Origin: an uncultured Oscillibacter sp.
GTDB lineage: Bacteria; Bacillota; Clostridia; Oscillospirales; Oscillospiraceae
Length of the DNA: 6,544 nucleotides
Assembly (NCBI GenBank): GCA_946183175.1
Contig: CAMHBH010000118.1
Location: forward strand, 1-6,544
Direction of reading: 5' to 3'
The notes below the pieces were generated by a model. It ran no database searches and was not told the origin of the DNA. It worked only from the letters and a program-made list of their open reading frames with translations. The position numbers and the translations under genes are program-made. Of the stretch, positions 1-6,009 are shown piece after piece (the stretch's first letter is position 1; the number at the start of each line of letters is the position of its first letter).

Positions 1-518
1 GTGAGGGGAAGGAGGCCGTGGTCGACGAGGAAGCCCACGCCCGCGCCGAGCGCGCCCGTAAGGACTTCGCACGCCGGGCCGATGATGAACATGGCGACAA
101 TCGACAGCGCGCCGCCGATAATGCCCACGGAGAAGTTGTTGACGAGCATTTCAAACCCGGCGGGTACGTGTCCCTCCATGGCCTCGTCGAACTTCTTGAT
201 AGCGTAGCCGCCGAGGGGGCCCATAATCATGGCCCCGATGAACATCGGGATACCCGCGCCGACGATGACGCCGAGTGTCGCGATAGCGCCCGCTACGGCG
301 CCCTTCTGGTCGGCCACCATGCGTCCGCCGGTGTAGCCAATCAGAACCGGCAGAAGGTAGGTGAGCATGGGACTGACCATCGTCGCAATTCGTTCATTCG
401 GAAGCCAGCCGTCCGCGATGAACAGGGCCGCGATGAAGCCCCACGCGATGAACGCTCCGATATTCGGCATGACCATGCCGCTCAGGAAGCGCCCGAACTT
501 TTGTACCCGTTCTTTCAT
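1..518 (-). CDS. mtlA: PTS mannitol transporter subunit IIC (MtlA), N-terminal part, cut by window edge
   Basis: This is the N-terminal part of the membrane domain of the mannitol-specific phosphotransferase permease, which imports mannitol and phosphorylates it to mannitol-1-phosphate. Reading from the ATG at 518, 172 codons are visible and the rest lies beyond position 1. Recognisable MtlA segments are FGRFLSGMVMPNIGAFIAWG (residues 8-27), GWLPNE (37-42), LLPVLIGYTGG (55-65), the GxxxPMF region followed by MGPLGG (87-104), and FEMLVNNFS (122-130). All closely match the well-known E. coli protein by memory, though GADMPMF there is GAGIPMF here. The start is set by a GGGAGG ribosome binding site (526-531) seven bases upstream. 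It has its own promoter and an inverted repeat upstream. Whether IIB and IIA domains are fused cannot be seen. Family assignment is very secure. Confidence 0.96.
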   Translation of the reverse strand, partial: MKERVQKFGRFLSGMVMPNIGAFIAWGFIAALFIADGWLPNERIATMVSPMLTYLLPVLIGYTGGRMVADQKGAVAGAIATLGVIVGAGIPMFIGAMIMGPLGGYAIKKFDEAMEGHVPAGFEMLVNNFSVGIIGGALSIVAMFIIGPACEVLTGALGAGVGFLVDHGLLPL

Positions 519-609
519 ACGCTATCCTCCCTTTTCTTTCCGGTTGTCCGGAAATTCCGACAGAGACGCCCCGGGATGTCTAAACAGGTTTGCCTGCTGT
601 CTGCCAATT

Positions 610-638
610 AGTGTAACAAATTCCCGGCGTATTGTCAA
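610..638 (-). promoter_or_regulatory. Sigma-A (sigma-70) type promoter of mtlA
   Basis: On the minus strand a perfect -35 box TTGACA (633-638) is followed after exactly 17 bases by TACACT (610-615, 4 of 6 matches). A TG one base before it gives an extended -10 element. Transcription would start near 603, leaving a leader of about 85 bases before the mtlA ATG. The position and the adjoining inverted repeat make this the likely mannitol-controlled promoter. Confidence 0.8.
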
Positions 639-643
639 TCGGC

Positions 644-668
644 TTTTTGTGCAAACTATGCACAAAAA
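644..668 (-). promoter_or_regulatory. Perfect inverted repeat upstream of the mtlA promoter, probable operator
   Basis: Two perfect 10-base arms, TTTTTGTGCA and its complement TGCACAAAAA, flank a 5-base spacer. The element ends six bases before the -35 box and is centred about 53 bases upstream of the inferred transcription start, a place typical of activator sites. No run of T follows the stem on either strand beyond the arms themselves, so it is a poor terminator. The binding protein is not visible; an MtlR-type activator is a guess from context. Confidence 0.65.
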
Positions 669-717
669 TACAGGGAGAGAATTTTATCACGGTGAAAGCG
701 GACAGTCCCGCGACGGG

Positions 718-1341
718 TTATCCGCCGAGGGTCACGTCCTGCTGACCGTACCAGTCGAGCGCGTAGCGGAAATCGTCGTCGGAGTAGTCGGGCCAGCAGC
801 GGTCAATCACGCAGAAGTCGGAGTAGATACTTTGAATCGGAAGAAAGCCCGACAGCCGCCGCATTCCGCCCCAGCGGATGATGAGGTCTATTCGCGAGAT
901 GTCGGACGAGTAGGGCTTGCCGTCCGTGCGGATGTGCGACAAATCCCACTGCCAGCCGTAGTTGACAAGGAAGTTGACTTTCATGCCGCCGCCCCGTATC
1001 GCCGTCCGTGTCGCGTACGGGTACAGCGCCTCCGGGAAGCACTTCGATTCCCGGTTGCCAATCACGAGCAAATCGGCACCCTCCCGCGTGAGGAGTTCCA
1101 CGGCGTCCACGCACGCCTGCCGGAACGCCTGAAACTGTTCCGCCGGACGCTTGCAGTTGTCGACCGTGAAGCCGTAGTAGGTGATTTCCTCGACGCCGCT
1201 TTCCCGGGCGAGACGGAGTAACTGTAGGCCGGGGCGCAGGCCGTACTGGTAGCCGTCGCGTTTCTCCAGACCGTGCTCCCGCGCCCAGCGGCGGTTCCCG
1301 TCCGGTATGATTCCAATGTGCCTGGGCCGCTGTTTCGTCAT
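718..1341 (-). CDS. Divergent short isoprenyl transferase (UppS/cis-prenyltransferase family)
   Basis: Proteins of this family condense isopentenyl diphosphate onto an allylic diphosphate to make long cis-polyprenyl diphosphates, the carrier lipids of wall and glycan synthesis. Visible motifs: HIGIIPDGNRRWA (8-20, with the catalytic Asp14), FTVDNCKRP (58-66, counterpart of FSSENWNRP), VNYGWQWD (126-133), DLIIRWGG followed by R162 and S164 (152-164), and the ending WPDY (183-186). At 207 residues it is some 40 shorter than usual UppS, mostly between NYG and the DLIIR motif. Several signature residues differ: the His of GHxxG is Tyr31, the Glu of TGGE is Met160, the Trp of WQ is Ile169, and the Mg-binding Glu near the end is Asp175. 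I prefer the ATG at 1341, eight bases after an AAAGGAAG site, over the in-frame GTG at 1350, which lies too close to it. It is probably a paralog rather than the housekeeping enzyme. Confidence 0.85.
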   Translation of the reverse strand: MTKQRPRHIGIIPDGNRRWAREHGLEKRDGYQYGLRPGLQLLRLARESGVEEITYYGFTVDNCKRPAEQFQAFRQACVDAVELLTREGADLLVIGNRESKCFPEALYPYATRTAIRGGGMKVNFLVNYGWQWDLSHIRTDGKPYSSDISRIDLIIRWGGMRRLSGFLPIQSIYSDFCVIDRCWPDYSDDDFRYALDWYGQQDVTLGG

Positions 1342-1522
1342 GTCCGACACTTCCTTTCTATAGTATTGGTAGTGTCTCCGGGGCGGGCGCGATTATTCCG
1401 CCGGGATTTCGTGAGTTTTGCGTAAATTTCGCGGCTGTTTTTCGGAGACTTCCGGCGGCGTTTCGGCTATACTGACGCCTGTAAACCAAAACACAAGCGC
1501 GTAACGCAAGGAGTGAAGAACG
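1342..1522. other. Divergent intergenic region between the prenyltransferase and the lipoprotein gene
   Basis: These 181 bases must carry the starts of transcription for genes on both sides. A candidate promoter for the plus-strand gene is listed separately. For the minus-strand prenyltransferase I found no convincing -35/-10 pair; TACTAT (in minus-strand reading, near 1359-1364) lacks a -35 partner. No riboswitch or RNA gene is recognisable. Confidence 0.5.
1445..1473 (+). promoter_or_regulatory. Candidate promoter of the Cthe_2159-type lipoprotein gene
   Basis: The -10 hexamer TATACT (1468-1473) matches consensus in 5 of 6 positions. Seventeen bases upstream lies GAGACT (1445-1450), which matches TTGACA only at the three positions G, A, C. 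Transcription would start near 1480, about 43 bases before the ATG. The weak -35 box lowers confidence. Confidence 0.45.
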
Positions 1523-3433
1523 ATGAAATATAAACGGATAAGCGGCGCGGCCCTGCTGTTGTCGGCTGCTATGCTTCTGAGCGCGTGCGCGGCGGCACCC
1601 TCCGCGACGGAACAAGTCAGCGTACAGGCGGCGTCCGCGACGGAACAGGAGAGCGTACAGGCGGCGGCACCCACAACGGAACAGAATAGCGTACAGGCGG
1701 CGTCGACACTCCCCGACGCGACCCCGCTGGACGCGGCCCCGGCGGAAATCGAAGTCTCCGACGCCTTCTCGACCCGCGACCTGTCGGGCACCTACGACGC
1801 CTCGGCGGCAGTCCGGATTACGCTCGGCGGCGCGTCCGCCTCCTGCGATTCCGCCGCGGTCACGGTCTCCGGCGCTACCGTCACGATTACCGCCGCCGGG
1901 ACGTATCTCCTCTCCGGCACGCTCTACAACGGTACGGTTATCGTCGACGCCGGGAAGGATGACAAGGTGCAACTCGTACTCGACAACGCCTCCATCAACT
2001 CCGACACGTTCGCCGCGATTTACGTCAAACAGGCCGACAAAGTTTTCCTGACGCTCCCGGACGGCACGGTGAACACGCTCACCAATGGCGGCACCTTTAC
2101 GGCGATTGACGACAACAACGTCGACGGCGTGATTTTCTCCAAGGACGACTTGACCCTCAACGGCAACGGGAAACTGGTCGTGAACTCCCCCGCCAAACAC
2201 GGGATTGTCTGTAAGGACGATTTGGTTGTCGCGGGCGGAACTTACGAGATTACAGCGGCCAGCCACGCGATTTCCGCAAAGGACAGTTTCAGCGTCGCGG
2301 GCGGCGCGTTCACGCTGACGGCGGGCAAGGACGGCGTACACGTCGAGAACAGCGACGACGCCGCGCTGGGCAATGTCTACATTGCCGACGGAACGTGGAC
2401 GGTTACGGCGGACGGCGACGGCGTGTCGGCGTCGGGCACTCTGCGCGTTGACGGCGGCACCTTCGCGGTCAGAACCGGGGGCGGAAAGCAGAACGCGAAA
2501 GCCTCTTCCGACGAGAGCCGCAAGGGCTTTAAGGCTGACGGGAACATTGCCTTTAACGGTGGAACGGTCGCGATTGACGCGGCGGATGACGGGATTTCCT
2601 CCGACGCCGACATCACCATCAGCGCCGGCAACTACGCCGTAGCGGTCGGGGATGACGGCATTCACGCCGACGGACTGGTACAAATCGACGGCGGGGCCCT
2701 TGATATCAACGGTGCCGAGGGAATCGAGGCAACGTATATCCGGATAAACGACGGCACGGTGAACATCTACGCCACCGACGACGGAATCAACGCCACCCGC
2801 GATTCCAGCGCCTACTCCTCTGCGGTAGAGTTCAACGGCGGCGAAATCACGGTGGAAGTCGGCCCCGGCGACACGGACGGTATCGACTCCAACGGGGCCC
2901 TGATTATCACGGGCGGCACGATTAGCGTAACCGGGAACTCGGCCTTCGACTACGACGGAACTTTGACCTTTACGGGCGGCACGGTGATTATCAACGGCGA
3001 GCAGGTCGACACGATTCCGAATCAGATGTTTGGCCGTGGCGGCGGACGCGGCGGCACCATGCCCGACGGGAATTTCGGCGGCCCGCGCGGCAACTGGACG
3101 CCGAACGGTGACGGCAGTACCCCTCCCGACGGAAGCACTACGCCGCCCGACGGGAATACCCGCCAATGGGGCGGACGCGGCGGAAAGGGGCGTCCGGCAG
3201 ACGGAAGCACCACCAGCGGCGACAGTGTAACGCCTGACGCGCGCGGCGGCAAGCGGCGTCCGGCGGACGGAACCGCCAACAGCGACAGCAGTGTAACGCC
3301 TGACGCGCGGGGCGGAAAAACCCCCGGCGGACAGGGTAGCGTACCCACGAACGGACGGGGCGGCAAGGGCCGGACACAAACGGAAGTCTCCGACGCGACA
3401 ACGGCCCCCACGCAGAAAATGGCGACTATCTGA
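1523..3433 (+). CDS. Surface lipoprotein with Cthe_2159-type carbohydrate-binding beta-helix
   Basis: A 636-residue secreted lipoprotein. Residues 1-22 form a signal peptide with lipobox L-S-A-C, so Cys22 should carry the lipid. Residues 27-60 are three near-identical 11-12 residue repeats (type SATEQxSVQAA), a flexible tether. From about 90 to 500 runs a repetitive beta-helix, with turns marked by DGIS, DGIH, EGIE, DGIN and DGID and by GGT/GGxxxI steps at about 25-30 residue pitch. This is the pattern of the Cthe_2159 domain (carbohydrate-binding, Pfam PF14262 as I recall), whose founding Clostridium thermocellum member binds polygalacturonate and cellulose. Residues 502-636 are a low-complexity tail rich in RGG, GGKGRPADG and PPDG. 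The start follows AAGGAG (1509-1514) by nine bases. No catalytic motif is seen, so binding rather than hydrolysis is the likely role. A hairpin terminator follows the stop. Confidence 0.87.
   Translation: MKYKRISGAALLLSAAMLLSACAAAPSATEQVSVQAASATEQESVQAAAPTTEQNSVQAASTLPDATPLDAAPAEIEVSDAFSTRDLSGTYDASAAVRITLGGASASCDSAAVTVSGATVTITAAGTYLLSGTLYNGTVIVDAGKDDKVQLVLDNASINSDTFAAIYVKQADKVFLTLPDGTVNTLTNGGTFTAIDDNNVDGVIFSKDDLTLNGNGKLVVNSPAKHGIVCKDDLVVAGGTYEITAASHAISAKDSFSVAGGAFTLTAGKDGVHVENSDDAALGNVYIADGTWTVTADGDGVSASGTLRVDGGTFAVRTGGGKQNAKASSDESRKGFKADGNIAFNGGTVAIDAADDGISSDADITISAGNYAVAVGDDGIHADGLVQIDGGALDINGAEGIEATYIRINDGTVNIYATDDGINATRDSSAYSSAVEFNGGEITVEVGPGDTDGIDSNGALIITGGTISVTGNSAFDYDGTLTFTGGTVIINGEQVDTIPNQMFGRGGGRGGTMPDGNFGGPRGNWTPNGDGSTPPDGSTTPPDGNTRQWGGRGGKGRPADGSTTSGDSVTPDARGGKRRPADGTANSDSSVTPDARGGKTPGGQGSVPTNGRGGKGRTQTEVSDATTAPTQKMATI
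1601..1702 (+). repeat. Three tandem repeats (33, 33, 36 bp) coding the lipoprotein tether
   Basis: Units at 1601-1633, 1634-1666 and 1667-1702 share the core GAACA...GCGTACAGGCGGCG. They encode SATEQVSVQAA, SATEQESVQAA and APTTEQNSVQAA directly after the lipid-bearing cysteine. The first two units differ at only a few bases, which suggests recent duplication and possible copy-number variation. Confidence 0.9.
3188..3319 (+). repeat. Two tandem 66-bp repeats in the lipoprotein tail
   Basis: Unit one (3188-3253, residues 556-577) and unit two (3254-3319, residues 578-599) both read x-R-P-A-D-G, a variable Ser/Thr/Asn stretch, then SVTPDARGGK. The ends of the units are nearly identical at DNA level (AGTGTAACGCCTGACGCGCG), while the middle has diverged. 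Confidence 0.9.
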
Positions 3434-3444
3434 CAAACCAACGG

Positions 3445-3473
3445 CAGGCGGCGGGGTATCCGCCGCCTGTTTT
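3445..3473 (+). terminator. Intrinsic terminator after the lipoprotein gene
   Basis: A perfect 10-bp GC-rich stem (3445-3454 with 3460-3469) closes a 5-base loop and is followed by TTTT (3470-3473). It sits 11 bases after the lipoprotein stop. The T-run is short, so some read-through into the next gene, which starts only 20 bases later and has no visible promoter of its own, is plausible. Confidence 0.75.
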
Positions 3474-3480
3474 CAGGCGG
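3463..3480 (+). promoter_or_regulatory. Alternative hairpin overlapping the terminator and touching the next ribosome binding site
   Basis: CCGCCTG (3463-3469), the right arm of the terminator, can also pair with CAGGCGG (3474-3480) around a TTTT loop. The two pairings exclude each other. The downstream arm overlaps the first bases of the GGGAGG ribosome binding site (3479-3484) of the glycosyltransferase gene. This is an attenuator-like arrangement by geometry only; the longer terminator stem should be more stable. Confidence 0.4.
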
Positions 3481-3492
3481 GAGGTGGATTTT

Positions 3493-4530
3493 GTGAAATA
3501 CGCCGTGATTCCGGCCTTCGAGCCGGGGGAAACACTGATAAGTATCGTGCGCGGGCTGAAGAAGTACGGCTTTGAGGTACTGGTCATCGACGACGGGAGC
3601 GGCCCGCGCTACGCCGGAATCTTTGAGGAGGCGGAAAAGGACGCCTTTGTGATTTCGTTCGCGTCGAATCACGGGAAGGGACACGCGCTGAAAGCGGCGT
3701 TCGACTGTCTGGCAGGCCGCGCCAGCGACGGGGACACCGTCGTTACGCTGGACTGCGACGGACAGCACCGTATAGAGGACGCGGTTCGGCTGTGCGACGC
3801 GGCGGCGCGGGAGCCCGGCACACTCTTTCTGGGCAGTCGGCGACAGTCGGGCGCGTCGCCGTTGCGGAGCCGCTTCGGCAACGCCGTCACAAGGGCGGTC
3901 TTCCGCCTCTGCGCCGGAATCCCAGTCCGCGACACCCAAACCGGATTGCGCGCCTTCTCCGCGCGCCTCCTCCCGTATGCCTCGCGCATACCCGGCGCGC
4001 GCTACGAATACGAAATGAATGCCCTGTTCTACTGCGCGCGGCGCGGGATTCCCGTCCGGGAAATCCCCGTCGAGACCCTCTACTTCAACAATAACGCCGG
4101 GTCGCACTTCCGCCCCCTCCGCGATTCCTGGCGTATCTACCGCGAAATCCTCAAATTCTCCGCTTCCTCTTTCCTCGGATTTCTGGTAGACTATACGTTA
4201 TACAGTCTGCTGACCCTACTCGGCGCGCCGCCGCTGTCGTCGAATGTCGCGGCCCGTTGCGTCAGCGCGGCGGTCAATTTCAGCGTCAACCGCCGCTTCG
4301 TCTTCCGCGACAGCGGCCCCGTACAGAAAAGCGCCGCGCGCTATTTCGCCCTCGCGCTGGTCATTCTGGCCTGTAACTCCGCGATTCTCTGCGGCCTTAC
4401 GCTGGTCCTTGGCGTCAACCCCTACCTCGCGAAAGTCCTGACGGAACTGCTCCTCTTTGTGGGGAGTTATCTGGCGCAGAAACACATGGTTTTCGCGAAA
4501 TTCTACGACCGGGAGTGTGAGAGTTTATGA
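3493..4530 (+). CDS. GT2 glycosyltransferase fused to a GtrA-like membrane domain
   Basis: A 345-residue fusion. Residues 1-220 are a family 2 glycosyltransferase of the dolichyl/polyprenyl-phosphate sugar synthase kind: IPAFEPG (6-12), nucleotide-binding VIDDGSG (31-37), NHGKGHALKAAFD (59-71), metal-binding DCDGQH (87-92), DTQTGLRAF (147-155) and YEYEMNAL (171-178). Residues about 222-336 are a GtrA domain with four predicted membrane helices, including FLGFLVDYTLYSLLTLLG, NFSVNRRFVF and YLAQKHMVF. Such proteins are thought to load a sugar from a nucleotide donor onto undecaprenyl phosphate and help move it across the membrane; the sugar cannot be told. I choose GTG at 3493 because GGGAGG (3479-3484) lies eight bases upstream; the in-frame GTG at 3484 overlaps that site. 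The gene overlaps the next by ATGA. Confidence 0.92.
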   Translation: MKYAVIPAFEPGETLISIVRGLKKYGFEVLVIDDGSGPRYAGIFEEAEKDAFVISFASNHGKGHALKAAFDCLAGRASDGDTVVTLDCDGQHRIEDAVRLCDAAAREPGTLFLGSRRQSGASPLRSRFGNAVTRAVFRLCAGIPVRDTQTGLRAFSARLLPYASRIPGARYEYEMNALFYCARRGIPVREIPVETLYFNNNAGSHFRPLRDSWRIYREILKFSASSFLGFLVDYTLYSLLTLLGAPPLSSNVAARCVSAAVNFSVNRRFVFRDSGPVQKSAARYFALALVILACNSAILCGLTLVLGVNPYLAKVLTELLLFVGSYLAQKHMVFAKFYDRECESL

Positions 4531-5606
4531 AAAAATGGAGGTTTGAACTCCTCTTTTCCCTGATTCTTGTATTGTTCACCGCCTACGCCCTGCTCGATAC
4601 GTTCGTGATTCCGAGGCAGTACGAGACTGTGCCAAGTGTCCCGGACACGGCGGCGCAGGAACTCCGGGAAGTACAGCCCTCGACGCAAGTACAGCCTTCG
4701 ACACAAGTACAACCGTCTACGCAAGCACAGCCCGACAGCGGCGACACCGCGCGCCGTCGCAAACGCGGAAAGCCGTCGCGTACTTCGTCGCAATCCACCG
4801 ACACGGGCGGCACTTCGCAAGCTACGGACACGGGCACCACGTCGCAAGTCACGAACCCTGACAGCACGCCGCAAGTCACGAGCGACAGCGGAACGTGGTC
4901 GGACGGGAATATTTCCGTAACGCTCACGCAGTACCGGGAGTATGACACCGACATATATGTAGCCGATGTTACGCTGTCCGCGCCGGAGTACCTCAAAACC
5001 GCCCTCGCGGGCAACGCCTACGGGCGGAATATCAAGGACAAAACGTCCGCGATTGCCGCCGACAACGGCGCGATTCTGGCCATTAACGGCGACTACTACG
5101 GCGCGCGGGAGCGCGGCTACGTGATACGAAACGGCATTCTGTACCGGGACACCCCGGCGGGCGGCGACGTACTGGCCATCATGAACGACGGTTCTTTCCG
5201 AATCGTGGACGACCGGGAGGTGACAGCGCAGGAACTGCTTGACGCGGGCGCGGTACAGGTCTTGTCCTTCGGCCCGGCGCTGTTGAAAAACGGGACTATT
5301 AGCGTATCGGAGGGACAGGAAGTCGGAAAGGCTATGGCGAGTAATCCCCGGACTGCCGTCGCGGTACTCGGCGACTTGCATTACGCGTTCATCGTCGCGG
5401 ACGGGCGCACCGACAAAAGTGAGGGCATGTCGCTTTACGAACTGGCGGAATTTATCCGCAGACTGGGCGCGGAGAGCGCGTACAATCTGGACGGCGGCGG
5501 CTCGTCGACGATGGTCTTTAAGGGCGAAATCGTGAACCGTCCGACGACCAGCGGGAACTCTTTGAAGGAACGGAGCGTGAGCGACATTGTCTGTATCAGT
5601 CCTTGA
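4527..5606 (+). CDS. Membrane-anchored phosphodiester glycosidase (NAGPA family)
   Basis: A 359-residue protein whose C-terminal half (about 124-359) is a NAGPA-type phosphodiester glycosidase domain (PF09992 as I recall), which removes a sugar from a sugar-phosphodiester. Hallmarks: AINGDYYG (185-192), NPRTAVAVL (273-281), DGR (292-294), YNLDGGGSSTMVF (319-331) and VNRP (336-339). Residues 8-28 form one membrane helix with a lysine/arginine N-terminus and no clear cleavage site, so the enzyme is likely anchored with its domain outside. Between lies a disordered linker: three VQPSTQ repeats (49-66), a basic RRRKRGK patch (76-82), and Thr/Ser/Gln repeats of the TDTGTTSQVT type (91-118). The start is shared with the stop of the GT2-GtrA gene (ATGA), implying translational coupling. 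The natural substrate is unknown; wall or teichoic glycans, or lipid-linked sugars, are possible. Confidence 0.9.
   Translation: MKKWRFELLFSLILVLFTAYALLDTFVIPRQYETVPSVPDTAAQELREVQPSTQVQPSTQVQPSTQAQPDSGDTARRRKRGKPSRTSSQSTDTGGTSQATDTGTTSQVTNPDSTPQVTSDSGTWSDGNISVTLTQYREYDTDIYVADVTLSAPEYLKTALAGNAYGRNIKDKTSAIAADNGAILAINGDYYGARERGYVIRNGILYRDTPAGGDVLAIMNDGSFRIVDDREVTAQELLDAGAVQVLSFGPALLKNGTISVSEGQEVGKAMASNPRTAVAVLGDLHYAFIVADGRTDKSEGMSLYELAEFIRRLGAESAYNLDGGGSSTMVFKGEIVNRPTTSGNSLKERSVSDIVCISP
4671..4724 (+). repeat. Three tandem 18-bp repeats in the phosphodiester glycosidase linker
   Basis: Units at 4671-4688, 4689-4706 and 4707-4724 follow GTACAGCCCTCGACGCAA with a few third-position changes, and a partial fourth (GCACAGCCC) follows at 4725-4733. 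They encode VQPSTQ three times. The synonymous differences show that the peptide repeat is kept while the DNA drifts. Confidence 0.9.
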
Positions 5607-5967
5607 CGCGCTGAAATCGGCGCGGAACTACCTGTACGCCGCGATTTTCTGCGCGTTTTTCGGCGCGGTCTACGAGTACTTCGGGCACGGCGTCTACTCC
5701 TGGTTCATGCTCTACGCGTTCGCCTTCCCGCTGTTGCTCGGCGCGCTCCCCGCGATTCTCTACGCCCTGCGTGACAGTATGCCGCGCGTGTCCCGGAAAC
5801 TGTGGGGCGCGGGCGTCGCCACGCTGACAGTCGGCGCGCTGTTCCGGGGCGTCCTCGACATCTACGGCACCACCAACGCCCTCGGGCGCGTCTACTGGTT
5901 CGCCGGGGCCGGACTGCTTCTCGCCGCGTTTCTCCGCGCGCGCACCCGTAGCGACAAGCGCGGATAG
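5587..5967 (+). CDS. Small four-helix integral membrane protein of unknown function
   Basis: A 126-residue hydrophobic protein that I cannot name. Four membrane helices are likely: about 14-32 (AAIFCAFFGAVYEYF), 38-61, 72-90 and 102-117, followed by a basic tail RARTRSDKRG. A compact polar-aromatic stretch GAVYEYFGHGVYSWF (26-40), with Glu30 and His34, joins helices one and two and is a likely functional spot. The only plausible start giving the first helix is TTG at 5587, because an in-frame TGA lies at 5578-5580; GGAG (5572-5575) stands eleven bases upstream. The gene overlaps the end of the phosphodiester glycosidase by 20 bases, so it is probably translated by coupling. The next ATG in frame (5707) would delete the first helix. 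Confidence 0.78.
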   Translation: MSVSVLDALKSARNYLYAAIFCAFFGAVYEYFGHGVYSWFMLYAFAFPLLLGALPAILYALRDSMPRVSRKLWGAGVATLTVGALFRGVLDIYGTTNALGRVYWFAGAGLLLAAFLRARTRSDKRG

Positions 5968-5977
5968 TCCGCCGCGT

Positions 5978-6000
5978 TCCCGGGCACACTGTACCCGGGA
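5978..6000 (+). promoter_or_regulatory. Hairpin overlapping the ribosome binding site of the 55-residue gene
   Basis: A perfect 7-bp stem, TCCCGGG (5978-5984) with CCCGGGA (5994-6000), closes a 9-base loop. The right arm contains the first four bases of the GGGAGG ribosome binding site (5997-6002) of the ATG at 6010. There is no T-run after it, so it is not an intrinsic terminator. It may limit translation of the small gene or shield the upstream message. Confidence 0.5.
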
Positions 6001-6009
6001 GGCGATATT

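Noticed and set aside
18..611. Plus-strand frames of 197 and 286 codons over mtlA and the prenyltransferase
   Set aside because: They run antisense to two genes with clear family motifs, and their translations are His/Arg/Asp-rich and motif-free.
644..668. The inverted repeat as a terminator for the prenyltransferase gene
   Set aside because: The flanking T and A runs are part of the arms, so in minus-strand direction the stem is followed by A, not T. The stem core is only five to six GC-mixed pairs.
693..706. Possible catabolite-response (cre) site TGAAAGCGGACAGT before mtlA
   Set aside because: Only the left half matches the CcpA consensus; the right half lacks the CA ending, and it lies far upstream of the promoter.
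1358..3436. A 692-codon open frame on the minus strand opposite the lipoprotein gene
   Set aside because: Its translation is a Val/Arg/Gly-rich mirror of the plus-strand codons with no family motif and no ribosome binding site. The plus-strand protein has a signal peptide, lipobox and beta-helix pattern. Long antisense frames are common opposite GC-rich repetitive genes.
3022..4107. A 361-codon minus-strand frame spanning the end of the lipoprotein and the GT2 gene
   Set aside because: It crosses a terminator and opposes two well-supported genes; the sequence is low-complexity Pro/Arg with no recognisable domain.
4503..5381. A 292-codon minus-strand frame opposite the phosphodiester glycosidase
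   Set aside because: Its repeats (RRLYLCRRLYLRRG type) are the complement of the VQPSTQ linker repeats, and no ribosome binding site or domain is seen.
5978..6000. The CCCGGG hairpin as an intrinsic terminator
   Set aside because: No T-run follows, and its right arm runs into a ribosome binding site.
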